Shown here in pieces: positions 6,095-11,810 of a stretch of 11,810 nucleotides of DNA (position 1 is the stretch's first letter; each line of letters opens with the position of its first letter). The position numbers were made by a program, and so were the translations under genes. The notes beneath the pieces were generated by a model. That model ran no database searches, was not told where the DNA came from, and was given only the letters and a program-made list of their open reading frames with translations. Origin of the DNA: an uncultured Eubacteriales bacterium (GTDB taxonomy: Bacteria > Bacillota > Clostridia > UBA1381 > UBA9506); assembly GCA_900545185.1 (NCBI GenBank), contig UQYH01000074.1, positions 1 to 11,810 of the forward strand, written 5' to 3'.

Positions 6095-7060
6095 ATGAAT
6101 ACGTTACAGGATGTTTTATGTGCCTTGCAAAAGGCAGAACGAGTTGCAATTTTTACACATTTGAACCCGGACGGCGATGCGCTGGGTTCTTCTTTGGCTA
6201 TGCGTGCGGCGTTACTTTCGGCTCATAAAAGGGTCACCGTTTTTTTAGAAAAGCCTGCGCCGGAGCGATATGGCTTTTTGCAGCCGGAATATGCGCTGGA
6301 GGGCAACGCGGCAGATTTTGACGCCGCCCTTGCTTTAGATTGCGGTTCGATCGACCGCTTGGGCACATTACAGCCGCTTTTTTCAGCCATTAAGAAACGG
6401 CTTGTGGTAGATCATCATGAATCGGATGCTCCTTTTGGAGATGTATATTACACAGAACCGAGTGCGGCGGCATGCTGTGAGCTTGTGTATTCACTGATTC
6501 AAGGCCTTTGCGGCGGCTTACCGAAGGAAACCTTGGCGCCGCTTTATACGGGGCTTTCGACCGATACAGGTCACTTTAAATATTCAAACGTAACGCCCAA
6601 AACCTTCCGTATTGCTGCCGATTTGCTTGAAAACGGATTGGAACAGCGTCCGATTACGCGCGCTTTGTATGACACCGTAAAGCTTGAAAAGCTAAAATTT
6701 ACCGGCACGCTGGGGGAGCGGGTACAGTTATTTAACAACGGAACAATTGCTGTGCTTCATTGCCCGGATTCGCTTTTGGAATCTTTTCATTTGCTGCCGG
6801 AGGATGTGGAAGAACTGCCGAATACGGTTTTGAGCATTGAGGGCGTACAGGTTAGTGTGGTTATTAAAACAAAGAGCGAAAAACAGCTGAAAATCAGCTT
6901 GCGCTGCAAGGAAAATATAGACCTAGCGGCGCTTTCGTCTCAATTTGGCGGCGGCGGTCACAAATGTGCGGCCGGGTTTGTAACGTCACTTTCCGCAGGT
7001 GAAATTACCGAACAGCTTGTGAAGGTGATTGAAAAGCAGTTGGAGGAAATGAATGTCTGA
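6095..7060 (+). CDS. nrnA: DHH/DHHA1 phosphoesterase, nanoRNase/pAp phosphatase type
   Basis: NrnA-type enzymes degrade short RNA oligonucleotides (2-5 nt) to mononucleotides and dephosphorylate pAp, the by-product of sulfate assimilation and acyl-carrier activation (family knowledge). The 321-residue protein has all DHH metal ligands: H22 and D26/D28 in HLNPDGDALG, D82 in LDCGS, D106-H107-H108 in DHHESD, and D157 in STDTGHF. The C-terminal DHHA1 domain carries GGGGHKCAAG (285-294). Linear dinucleotides, including pGpG from c-di-GMP breakdown, are other possible substrates. ATG 6095 is preferred, with AGGG (6083-6086) 8 nt upstream; a GTG at 6086 would add three residues. It overlaps rnhA by 8 nt. 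In other Firmicutes an nrnA-like gene also follows rbfA, but usually with truB after it. Confidence 0.92.
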   Translation: MNTLQDVLCALQKAERVAIFTHLNPDGDALGSSLAMRAALLSAHKRVTVFLEKPAPERYGFLQPEYALEGNAADFDAALALDCGSIDRLGTLQPLFSAIKKRLVVDHHESDAPFGDVYYTEPSAAACCELVYSLIQGLCGGLPKETLAPLYTGLSTDTGHFKYSNVTPKTFRIAADLLENGLEQRPITRALYDTVKLEKLKFTGTLGERVQLFNNGTIAVLHCPDSLLESFHLLPEDVEELPNTVLSIEGVQVSVVIKTKSEKQLKISLRCKENIDLAALSSQFGGGGHKCAAGFVTSLSAGEITEQLVKVIEKQLEEMNV

Positions 7061-7538
7061 GGTGCAAAAACATCAAAAAACAGTGGAACTGTTTACCGAC
7101 GGCGCTTGCTCCGGCAATCCCGGACCGGGCGGCTGGGGAACCATTCTGCGATATGGTGCGCACACGCTGGAGCTTTCCGGCGGATACCGCCTGACAACAA
7201 ACAACCGCATGGAAATATTGGCGGTCATTCGCGGCTTAGAGCGCCTTAAGGAGCCTTGCCGCGTTTTGATATACAGCGACAGCAAATACGTGGTGGATGC
7301 CGTTAATAAAGGCTGGGTATTTGGCTGGAAAAAGAAAAACTGGGTGAAAAGCAACAAGGAAAAAGCCTTGAATCCGGATTTGTGGCAAAAGCTTTTGGAT
7401 GAAATGAAGCGGCATGAGGTGGAATTTCATTGGGTTAAGGGGCACGACGGACACCCTGAAAATGAGCGCTGCGACACGCTGGCAACAACAGCCGCCGCGC
7501 AAAGCAATCTGCCGGAGGATACCGGCTATCGGAACTGA
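7053..7538 (+). CDS. rnhA: Ribonuclease HI
   Basis: Cleaves the RNA strand of RNA-DNA hybrids such as R-loops and replication primers. The 161-residue enzyme has every catalytic residue of the Escherichia coli type: D16 (FTDGACSGNPGPGG), E54 (NRMEI), D76 (YSDSKYV), H131 (WVKGHDGH) and D141 (NERCDTLA). It also has the tryptophan- and lysine-rich basic protrusion (GWVFGWKKKNWVKSNK, 87-102) used for hybrid binding. There is no N-terminal hybrid-binding domain. The C-terminal EDTGY also matches the E. coli enzyme as I recall it. ATG 7053 lies inside the end of nrnA, with GGAGG (7042-7046) 6 nt upstream, so the two are probably translated together. Confidence 0.96.
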   Translation: MSEVQKHQKTVELFTDGACSGNPGPGGWGTILRYGAHTLELSGGYRLTTNNRMEILAVIRGLERLKEPCRVLIYSDSKYVVDAVNKGWVFGWKKKNWVKSNKEKALNPDLWQKLLDEMKRHEVEFHWVKGHDGHPENERCDTLATTAAAQSNLPEDTGYRN

Positions 7539-7560
7539 AAACAGCTTGAAAGGGATCATC

Positions 7561-8319
7561 ATGTATTTTGACACACATACACATTTAGACGATGCACGCT
7601 TTGCCGATGACAGGGCAGAGGTCATTCAAAAAGTACGAGATGCAGGCGTAACGCTTGCGGTTAACATCGGCGCCGATATGAAAAGCTCGGAGACGAGCGT
7701 GGCGCTGGCAGAACAGTATGATTTTATTTATGCTTCCGTAGGGGTGCACCCGGAGGATGTTACGCATCTGACGGAGGCCAATATGGACAGATTGGCAGAA
7801 TTGGCACAGCACAAAAAGGTTGTGGCAATCGGCGAAATCGGTTTGGATTACCATTATGACGATGTGCCGAAGGAATTGCAAAAAAAGTGGTTTTTACGGC
7901 AGATTCAACTGGCGCAAAAGCTGGAACTGCCTTACATAGTGCATGACCGCGAGGCGCACGGCGACGTGCTGGAAATTATTCGCGAAAGCGGCTATTTCCG
8001 CGGTGTTATGCATTGTTATTCCGGCAGTGCTGAAATGGCGCAGGAGCTTTTGAAGCTTGGGTTTTATATATCGTTTGCAGGGCCTGTAACGTTTAAAAAC
8101 GGTAAAAAAGCGCAAGAGGTTGCCAAACAAATTCCAATTGAAAGAATTTTAATTGAAACCGACAGTCCCTATCTGACGCCGGAGCCGTATCGGGGTCAGC
8201 GGAACGATAGTTCTATGGTGCAGTTTGTGGCACGAAAAATTGCCGAGTTAAAAGGGATTACCGCAGCGGAAGCCGCGTGGATTACGATGGAAAACGGTAA
8301 AAGATTTTTTAACATATAG
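7561..8319 (+). CDS. tatD: TatD-family metal-dependent deoxyribonuclease
   Basis: Amidohydrolase-fold nuclease; family members act as 3'-5' exonucleases on single-stranded DNA or RNA and can remove D-amino acids from tRNA or DNA ends. The 252-residue protein shows the full metal-ligand set: H6 and H8 (HTHLD), E92 (GEIGLDYHYD), H128 (HDREAH), H151 (HCYSG) and D201 (ETDSPYLTPEP). ATG 7561 is chosen because AAAGGG (7549-7554) is 6 nt upstream and HTHLD should lie at the extreme N-terminus; the open frame extends to 7414 but overlaps rnhA without family similarity. It is the third nuclease-type gene in succession. In other Firmicutes tatD (yabD) often follows metS, so this location is different. 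Confidence 0.93.
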   Translation: MYFDTHTHLDDARFADDRAEVIQKVRDAGVTLAVNIGADMKSSETSVALAEQYDFIYASVGVHPEDVTHLTEANMDRLAELAQHKKVVAIGEIGLDYHYDDVPKELQKKWFLRQIQLAQKLELPYIVHDREAHGDVLEIIRESGYFRGVMHCYSGSAEMAQELLKLGFYISFAGPVTFKNGKKAQEVAKQIPIERILIETDSPYLTPEPYRGQRNDSSMVQFVARKIAELKGITAAEAAWITMENGKRFFNI

Positions 8320-8337
8320 GGTACAGGAGTGATACAA

Positions 8338-9534
8338 ATGGATTATGCAAAATTAATTTCAGACAAAATGAAAACGGTTAAGCCTTCGGCGGTTCGTGAA
8401 ATTTTTAAGGTAGCCGGTCAGCCGGATGTCATCAGCTTTGCAGGCGGTCTGCCTGCGCCGGAAAGCTTTCCCGTTGCAGAAATAAAGGAGATTTGCGATG
8501 ATATTTTAACAAATGAGCCGATTACGGCGCTGCAATACGGCATCTCGGAAGGGTATGCCCCCTTGAAACAGCTGGTGCTGGAAAGAATGAAGCGCAAGGA
8601 AAACATCGGCACGGACAATGATGATATTATCATCGTCAGCGGTTCGCAGCAGGGCTGCGATTTAACGGCCAAGGTGCTTTTAAACGAAGGTGACGGCGTT
8701 GTGTGTGAGGAACCGAGCTTTATCGGCTGCTTAAACACTTTCCGTACTTATAATGCCAAGCTTTACGGCGTACCGATGAATGAGGATGGTATGGACTTAA
8801 ATATTTTGGAGGATACGCTGAAAAAGAACCCGAATATTAAACTGATTTACACAATACCGACATTCCAGAATCCGTCCGGCATTACGTCAAGTCTGGCGGT
8901 TCGCAAGGGTATTTTGCAGCTGGCACAACAGTATAACGTGGCGATTTTGGAGGACAATCCGTACGGTGAGCTGCGCTTTTCGGGCGAATCCATTCCGACA
9001 ATCAAATCTATGGATACAACCGGAAATGTTCTGTATTTAGGCTCTTTTTCCAAGGTCTTTTCACCGGGTCTGCGCCTTGCTTATTTAATTATGGATCAGG
9101 GTGTTATGGATAAAATTGTTGTCGGTAAGCAGGCAACGGATGTGCACACAAATGTTTTTGCACAAATGATTGCGGCACGCTATCTGCGTGATTATGATAT
9201 TGACGCATCCATTGCCAAAAGCCGCGAGCTTTATAAGCATCGCTGCTCACTGATGCTGTCCTGTATGGACAAGTATTTCCCGGATTGTGTTACCTATACG
9301 CGTCCGGAGGGCGGTATTTTCATTTGGGCAACCATGCCGGAGGGAACAGATTCCGGCGCCATGATGAAAAAGGCAATTGCGCGCAAGGTAGCGTTTGTGC
9401 CGGGCAATGCGTTTATGACGGATGTGGATGCGCCGAGCCGCTCCTTCCGCTTGAATTACTCCACCATGAGTGATGAAAAAATTGAAACGGGGATTCGTAT
9501 TCTGGGCGAAGTATTAAAGGAAGAATTGTGCTAA
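8338..9534 (+). CDS. PLP-dependent aminotransferase, class I/II (2-aminoadipate type)
   Basis: A 398-residue fold-type I aminotransferase of the COG1167 lineage without the GntR DNA-binding domain found in MocR regulators. Visible motifs are VISFAGGLPAPESFP (31-45), LQYGISEGYAPLK (65-77), TFQNPSG (175-181, N178 contacting PLP), LEDNPYGELRF (D206 pairing with the pyridine nitrogen, Y209), GSFSKVFSPGLRLAY with Schiff-base K239, and the substrate-carboxylate arginine in FRLNYS near the C-terminus. Related enzymes act on 2-aminoadipate, aromatic or branched-chain amino acids with 2-oxoglutarate; the substrate cannot be read from the sequence. ATG 8338 has AGGAG (8325-8329) 8 nt upstream, and the gap after tatD is 18 nt. 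The trpS neighbour hints at aromatic metabolism, but weakly. Confidence 0.9.
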   Translation: MDYAKLISDKMKTVKPSAVREIFKVAGQPDVISFAGGLPAPESFPVAEIKEICDDILTNEPITALQYGISEGYAPLKQLVLERMKRKENIGTDNDDIIIVSGSQQGCDLTAKVLLNEGDGVVCEEPSFIGCLNTFRTYNAKLYGVPMNEDGMDLNILEDTLKKNPNIKLIYTIPTFQNPSGITSSLAVRKGILQLAQQYNVAILEDNPYGELRFSGESIPTIKSMDTTGNVLYLGSFSKVFSPGLRLAYLIMDQGVMDKIVVGKQATDVHTNVFAQMIAARYLRDYDIDASIAKSRELYKHRCSLMLSCMDKYFPDCVTYTRPEGGIFIWATMPEGTDSGAMMKKAIARKVAFVPGNAFMTDVDAPSRSFRLNYSTMSDEKIETGIRILGEVLKEELC

Positions 9535-9599
9535 AGGTTGAGACATGTACCGGGCTTAAAACACAGTTGTTCGGTGCGGCAGAAGAGAGGAGAATATAC

Positions 9600-10631
9600 A
9601 TGGAGCAAGCAGCTACGCAAAACAAGGAACAGAACACAGAAAAGAAAAAACGTATTTTTTCGGGTATGCAGCCTTCGGGCGAATTAACGCTTGGCAACTA
9701 TTTGGGTGCTCTTAAAAACTGGGTTAAATTGCAGGATGAATATGAATGTATTTATTCCATTATGAACATGCATGCCATTACGGTACGGCAGGAACCGGCC
9801 GAACTGCGCAAGCGCAGCCTGGAGGTTTTAATGCAGTATATTGCCTGCGGCATTGATCCCGAAAAATCTATCTTGTTTTTTCAGTCGCATGTGCCGGCGC
9901 ATGCTGAGCTTTCGTGGATTCTTTCGTGCAACACCCAAATGGGTGAGCTTTCGCGCATGACGCAGTTTAAGGATAAATCCAAAAAACATGCCGATAATAT
10001 TAACGCCGGCTTGTTTACATATCCGGTTTTAATGGCGGCCGATATTTTGCTGTATCAGGCGGATCTTGTTCCCGTCGGGAATGACCAGCTGCAGCACATT
10101 GAGCTGACACGTGATGTGGCAACACGGTTTAATTTTCATTACGGGGACACGTTTACCATCCCCGAAGCGTATATCGGCAAGGCGGGTGCAAGGGTCATGA
10201 GCCTGCAAACGCCCGAAAACAAAATGTCAAAATCAGATCCGAATCCGAACGGATACATTTGGATTCTGGATCCCGAAGATGTAATTATTAAAAAATTTAA
10301 GCGCGCAGTGACCGATTCCGGCAGTGAGATTTGCGCATCGCCGGAAAAACCGGGCGTGACGAACCTTTTAACCATTTACGCGGCTGTGACGGGTAAAACG
10401 GTTGAAGAAGCTGAAAAGGAGTTCGCCGGTCAGGGCTACGGTACCTTTAAGCAGGCTGTCGGCGAGGCGGTTGCCGCCGAACTGGCGCCCGTACGCAAGC
10501 GTTTTGACGAACTGGCAAAGGATAAAGCTTATGTGGAAGAAATCTACAAAAAGGGCGCCGAGACGGCTTCGTATATAGCCGAAAAAACCATGCGTAAGGT
10601 CTTTAAAAAGGTTGGGTTTATTGCGCGATAA
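9600..10631 (+). CDS. trpS: Tryptophanyl-tRNA synthetase
   Basis: Class I synthetase that charges tRNA-Trp with tryptophan using ATP. The 343-residue protein has IFSGMQPSGELTLGNYLGA (19-37), with TLGN as the HIGH-equivalent, and the KMSKS loop at 208-212 (NKMSKSDPN). Between them VGNDQLQHIELTRD (159-172) forms the dimer/active-site region. The N-terminus is about 14 residues longer than the usual K-x-IFSG start, and the extension (MEQAATQNKEQNTEKK) is polar and charged. ATG 9600 has AGGAG (9588-9592) 7 nt upstream. A GTG at 9528, overlapping the aminotransferase stop, also has an upstream AAGGA and would add 24 residues unlike the family. The 65-nt gap is too short for a T-box, so no tRNA-Trp-sensing leader lies directly before it. 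Confidence 0.97.
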   Translation: MEQAATQNKEQNTEKKKRIFSGMQPSGELTLGNYLGALKNWVKLQDEYECIYSIMNMHAITVRQEPAELRKRSLEVLMQYIACGIDPEKSILFFQSHVPAHAELSWILSCNTQMGELSRMTQFKDKSKKHADNINAGLFTYPVLMAADILLYQADLVPVGNDQLQHIELTRDVATRFNFHYGDTFTIPEAYIGKAGARVMSLQTPENKMSKSDPNPNGYIWILDPEDVIIKKFKRAVTDSGSEICASPEKPGVTNLLTIYAAVTGKTVEEAEKEFAGQGYGTFKQAVGEAVAAELAPVRKRFDELAKDKAYVEEIYKKGAETASYIAEKTMRKVFKKVGFIAR

Positions 10632-10648
10632 CAAGAGAGGGAAGCATT

Positions 10649-10891
10649 ATGCGATTGGATAAATATTTAAAAATATCGCGGATTATTAAGCGGCGCACCG
10701 TGGCTAACGAAGCTTGCGACCAAGGACGTGTGACTGTGAACGGCAATGTGGCTAAAGCCTCTTACGATGTTAAGGTGGGTGACGTGCTGGCGCTGCGATT
10801 TGGTGAAAAAACCATGCGCGTGGAAGTGGTACGCGTGAGTGAGCATGCTGGGAAAAACGAAGCGGCAGAGCTTTACAAGGTTTTACCGTAA
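10649..10891 (+). CDS. rqcP: S4-domain ribosome quality control protein RqcP
   Basis: An 80-residue S4 RNA-binding protein related to Hsp15 and Bacillus YabO, now RqcP. With RqcH it supports C-terminal alanine tailing of nascent chains on obstructed 50S subunits, by stabilising the P-site tRNA (family knowledge). The S4 motif fills most of the protein: MRLDKYLKISRIIKRRT (1-17), ANEACDQGRVTVNG (19-32), then KASYDVKVGDVLALRFG (36-52). The 80-residue length and the MRLDKxLKxSRxIKRRT start fit RqcP rather than the larger YlmH or RluB-type S4 proteins. ATG 10649 has GAGAGGG ending at 10641, 7 nt upstream. Usual partners of yabO (yabP, yabQ, divIC) are not adjacent here. The TPR gene starts 15 nt downstream. 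Confidence 0.92.
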   Translation: MRLDKYLKISRIIKRRTVANEACDQGRVTVNGNVAKASYDVKVGDVLALRFGEKTMRVEVVRVSEHAGKNEAAELYKVLP

Positions 10892-10906
10892 GGGAGGAAT
10901 TGTGAC

Positions 10907-11698
10907 ATGATGGAGCTGCTTTTGCTTGTCGGCATGCTGGCGCTGACGGTGTGGGCATTTTTAAACAATATTCTTTGGGGCATTGCAGTGCTTTTAATCG
11001 TCGGCCTGTATTACTACTTTAAGCGTTATGCCAGCCTTTGTATTATGATGGCCATGCGCTGCTACGGCAAAAATGATATTAACGGCTGCTTTCGTTGGTT
11101 TGAACGGGGCGACAAGCGTGGTTATGACACAAATCAAAAAATTACGTATGCGTATTATTTGCTTCGGGAGGGGCGTGTAGAGCGTTCGGAGGCAATCTTT
11201 AATTCGATTTTGGCGTTTCGGCTGGAGCCTAAAACAAGGTATCTGGCAAAGTCAAACCATGCCATATTGCTCCTGAAAACCGGCCGTAAGCAAGAAGCGC
11301 TGGAGGAACTGGAAGAAATTTTCCCGTATTTTAAAAACACAACCATTTACGGCAGTCTGGGATATTTATACATTGTAACGGGTCAAAAGGAAAAGGCAAA
11401 GCAATTTAACCTGGAGGCGTATGATTACAATAAAGATAATGCCGTTATTTTAGATAATATGGTGCAAATGTATGCAGAACTGGGTGAATATGAGGAAGCC
11501 TATCGCTATGTCGGTGAATTGATGGAGAAGAAACCGACCTTTATAGAAGCATACTATGATGCGGCTGTGGTTGAAATTAAACTGGGTAAGACGGATGAAG
11601 CCAAAGAGCATTTGGAGCATGCGCTGACCATTCGTACGACTTTTATCAGTTCTGTCAGTCATGAGGATGTCCAAAAGCTGCTGGACAGCTTACACTGA
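10907..11698 (+). CDS. Membrane-anchored tetratricopeptide-repeat protein
   Basis: A 263-residue protein of unknown specific function. Two hydrophobic stretches (about 3-19 and 22-38) separated by N20-N21 suggest a membrane hairpin. The FKRY that follows (38-41) suggests, by the positive-inside rule, that the rest is cytoplasmic. Residues 48-243 contain about five to six degenerate TPR units; clear ones include AYYLLREGRVERSEAIFNSI (82-101), AILLLKTGRKQEALEELEEI (119-138), LGYLYIVTGQKEKAKQ (151-166), MYAELGEYEEAYRYV (188-202) and AVVEIKLGKTDEAKEHLEHA (220-239). TPRs are protein-interaction scaffolds. ATG 10907 has GGAGG (10893-10897) 9 nt upstream; ATG 10910 is the alternative. It lies 15 nt after rqcP and is the last gene before a terminator. 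No catalytic motif is seen. Confidence 0.85.
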   Translation: MMELLLLVGMLALTVWAFLNNILWGIAVLLIVGLYYYFKRYASLCIMMAMRCYGKNDINGCFRWFERGDKRGYDTNQKITYAYYLLREGRVERSEAIFNSILAFRLEPKTRYLAKSNHAILLLKTGRKQEALEELEEIFPYFKNTTIYGSLGYLYIVTGQKEKAKQFNLEAYDYNKDNAVILDNMVQMYAELGEYEEAYRYVGELMEKKPTFIEAYYDAAVVEIKLGKTDEAKEHLEHALTIRTTFISSVSHEDVQKLLDSLH

Positions 11699-11721
11699 AG
11701 CGTATCTTGATACGAAAACCG

Positions 11722-11753
11722 AAGAGATTGCCTATGTTTTAGGCAATCTCTTT
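11722..11753 (+). terminator. Intrinsic terminator after the TPR gene
   Basis: A 13-bp perfect stem pairs 11722-11734 (AAGAGATTGCCTA) with 11740-11752 (TAGGCAATCTCTT) around a 5-nt loop, with T residues at the 3' side (11749-11753 is TCTTT). The U-tract is short, but the stem is long and lies 24 nt after the last stop codon. A small inverted repeat CGTATC/GATACG (11701-11714) precedes it. It probably ends the long plus-strand gene block. Confidence 0.75.
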
Positions 11754-11779
11754 AAATTGTCGAAAAACTATATTATAAT
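11751..11779 (+). promoter_or_regulatory. Putative promoter leaving the window
   Basis: A perfect -10 hexamer TATAAT (11774-11779) lies 17 bp after TTTAAA (11751-11756), which matches the -35 consensus at four of six positions and overlaps the tail of the terminator. The predicted start is near 11786. The transcript would begin in the G-rich sequence 11787-11810, which does not open a recognisable reading frame before the window ends; it may be a 5' leader or an RNA gene. Confidence 0.6.
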
Positions 11780-11810
11780 ACAGCTTGGGGAGTTGTCAGA
11801 GGGGTATCCC

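Noticed and set aside
8338..9534. MocR/GntR-type transcription regulator
   Set aside because: Only the aminotransferase domain is present; no N-terminal winged-helix segment occurs before residue 30.
9535..9599. T-box or attenuator before trpS
   Set aside because: The gap is only 65 nt, with no T-box core sequence, specifier stem or terminator.
1..11810. Mobile elements, CRISPR array, toxin-antitoxin or defence genes
   Set aside because: No repeat array, transposase, integrase, attachment-site pair or defence-family motif was found on either strand.

Overview
This window looks like a core-genome segment of a Gram-positive Firmicute, most likely in or near the class Clostridia. The main grounds are a stage-0 sporulation-type sigma factor (SigH), an RnpM/YlxR gene inside the nusA-infB operon, an RqcP (YabO-type) S4 protein, strong Shine-Dalgarno sites (mostly GGAGG/AGGAG) before nearly every gene, and a strongly co-directional layout. 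Genus cannot be assigned from the sequence alone. I see no mobile element, CRISPR array, defence island, prophage or toxin system.

Layout: (1) 1-225, minus strand: a tRNA-Ser(GGA) gene with encoded CCA, its own promoter (197-225) and an intrinsic terminator (31-61). (2) 226-330: a divergent promoter region with five approximately helically phased A-tracts (237-281), then a near-consensus vegetative promoter (294-322) for sigH. (3) 380-1378: sigH, then an 89-residue double zinc-ribbon protein. (4) 1379-1554: a structured, gene-free leader with an 11-bp perfect hairpin. (5) 1555-6093: rimP-nusA-rnpM-infB-rbfA, the classical transcription/translation operon, without the ribosomal L7Ae-like gene (ylxQ) often found between rnpM and infB. 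(6) 6095-8319: three nuclease-type genes in a row, nrnA-rnhA-tatD, where truB-ribF would often follow. (7) 8338-10631: a stand-alone fold-type I PLP aminotransferase and trpS. (8) 10649-11698: rqcP and a membrane-anchored TPR protein. (9) 11699-11810: an intrinsic terminator, then a new promoter whose transcript leaves the window.

All protein genes from sigH to the TPR gene are on the plus strand with short gaps or overlaps. The only internal signals that could stop transcription are a weak hairpin after sigH (1043-1084) and the rimP leader structure. Together the genes serve ribosome maturation (RimP, RbfA), translation initiation (IF2), transcription elongation and termination (NusA), RNase P modulation (RnpM), stalled-ribosome rescue (RqcP), tryptophan charging (TrpS), and clearance of RNA/DNA hybrids and short oligonucleotides (RNase HI, NrnA, TatD).

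Most genes are ordinary housekeeping genes recognised with high confidence. The items of interest are regulatory (phased A-tracts, rimP leader), organisational (sigH beside the nusA operon; nuclease trio; missing ylxQ and truB-ribF) and two less-known proteins (double zinc ribbon; RqcP-linked TPR membrane protein). I found no convincing new multi-gene system.
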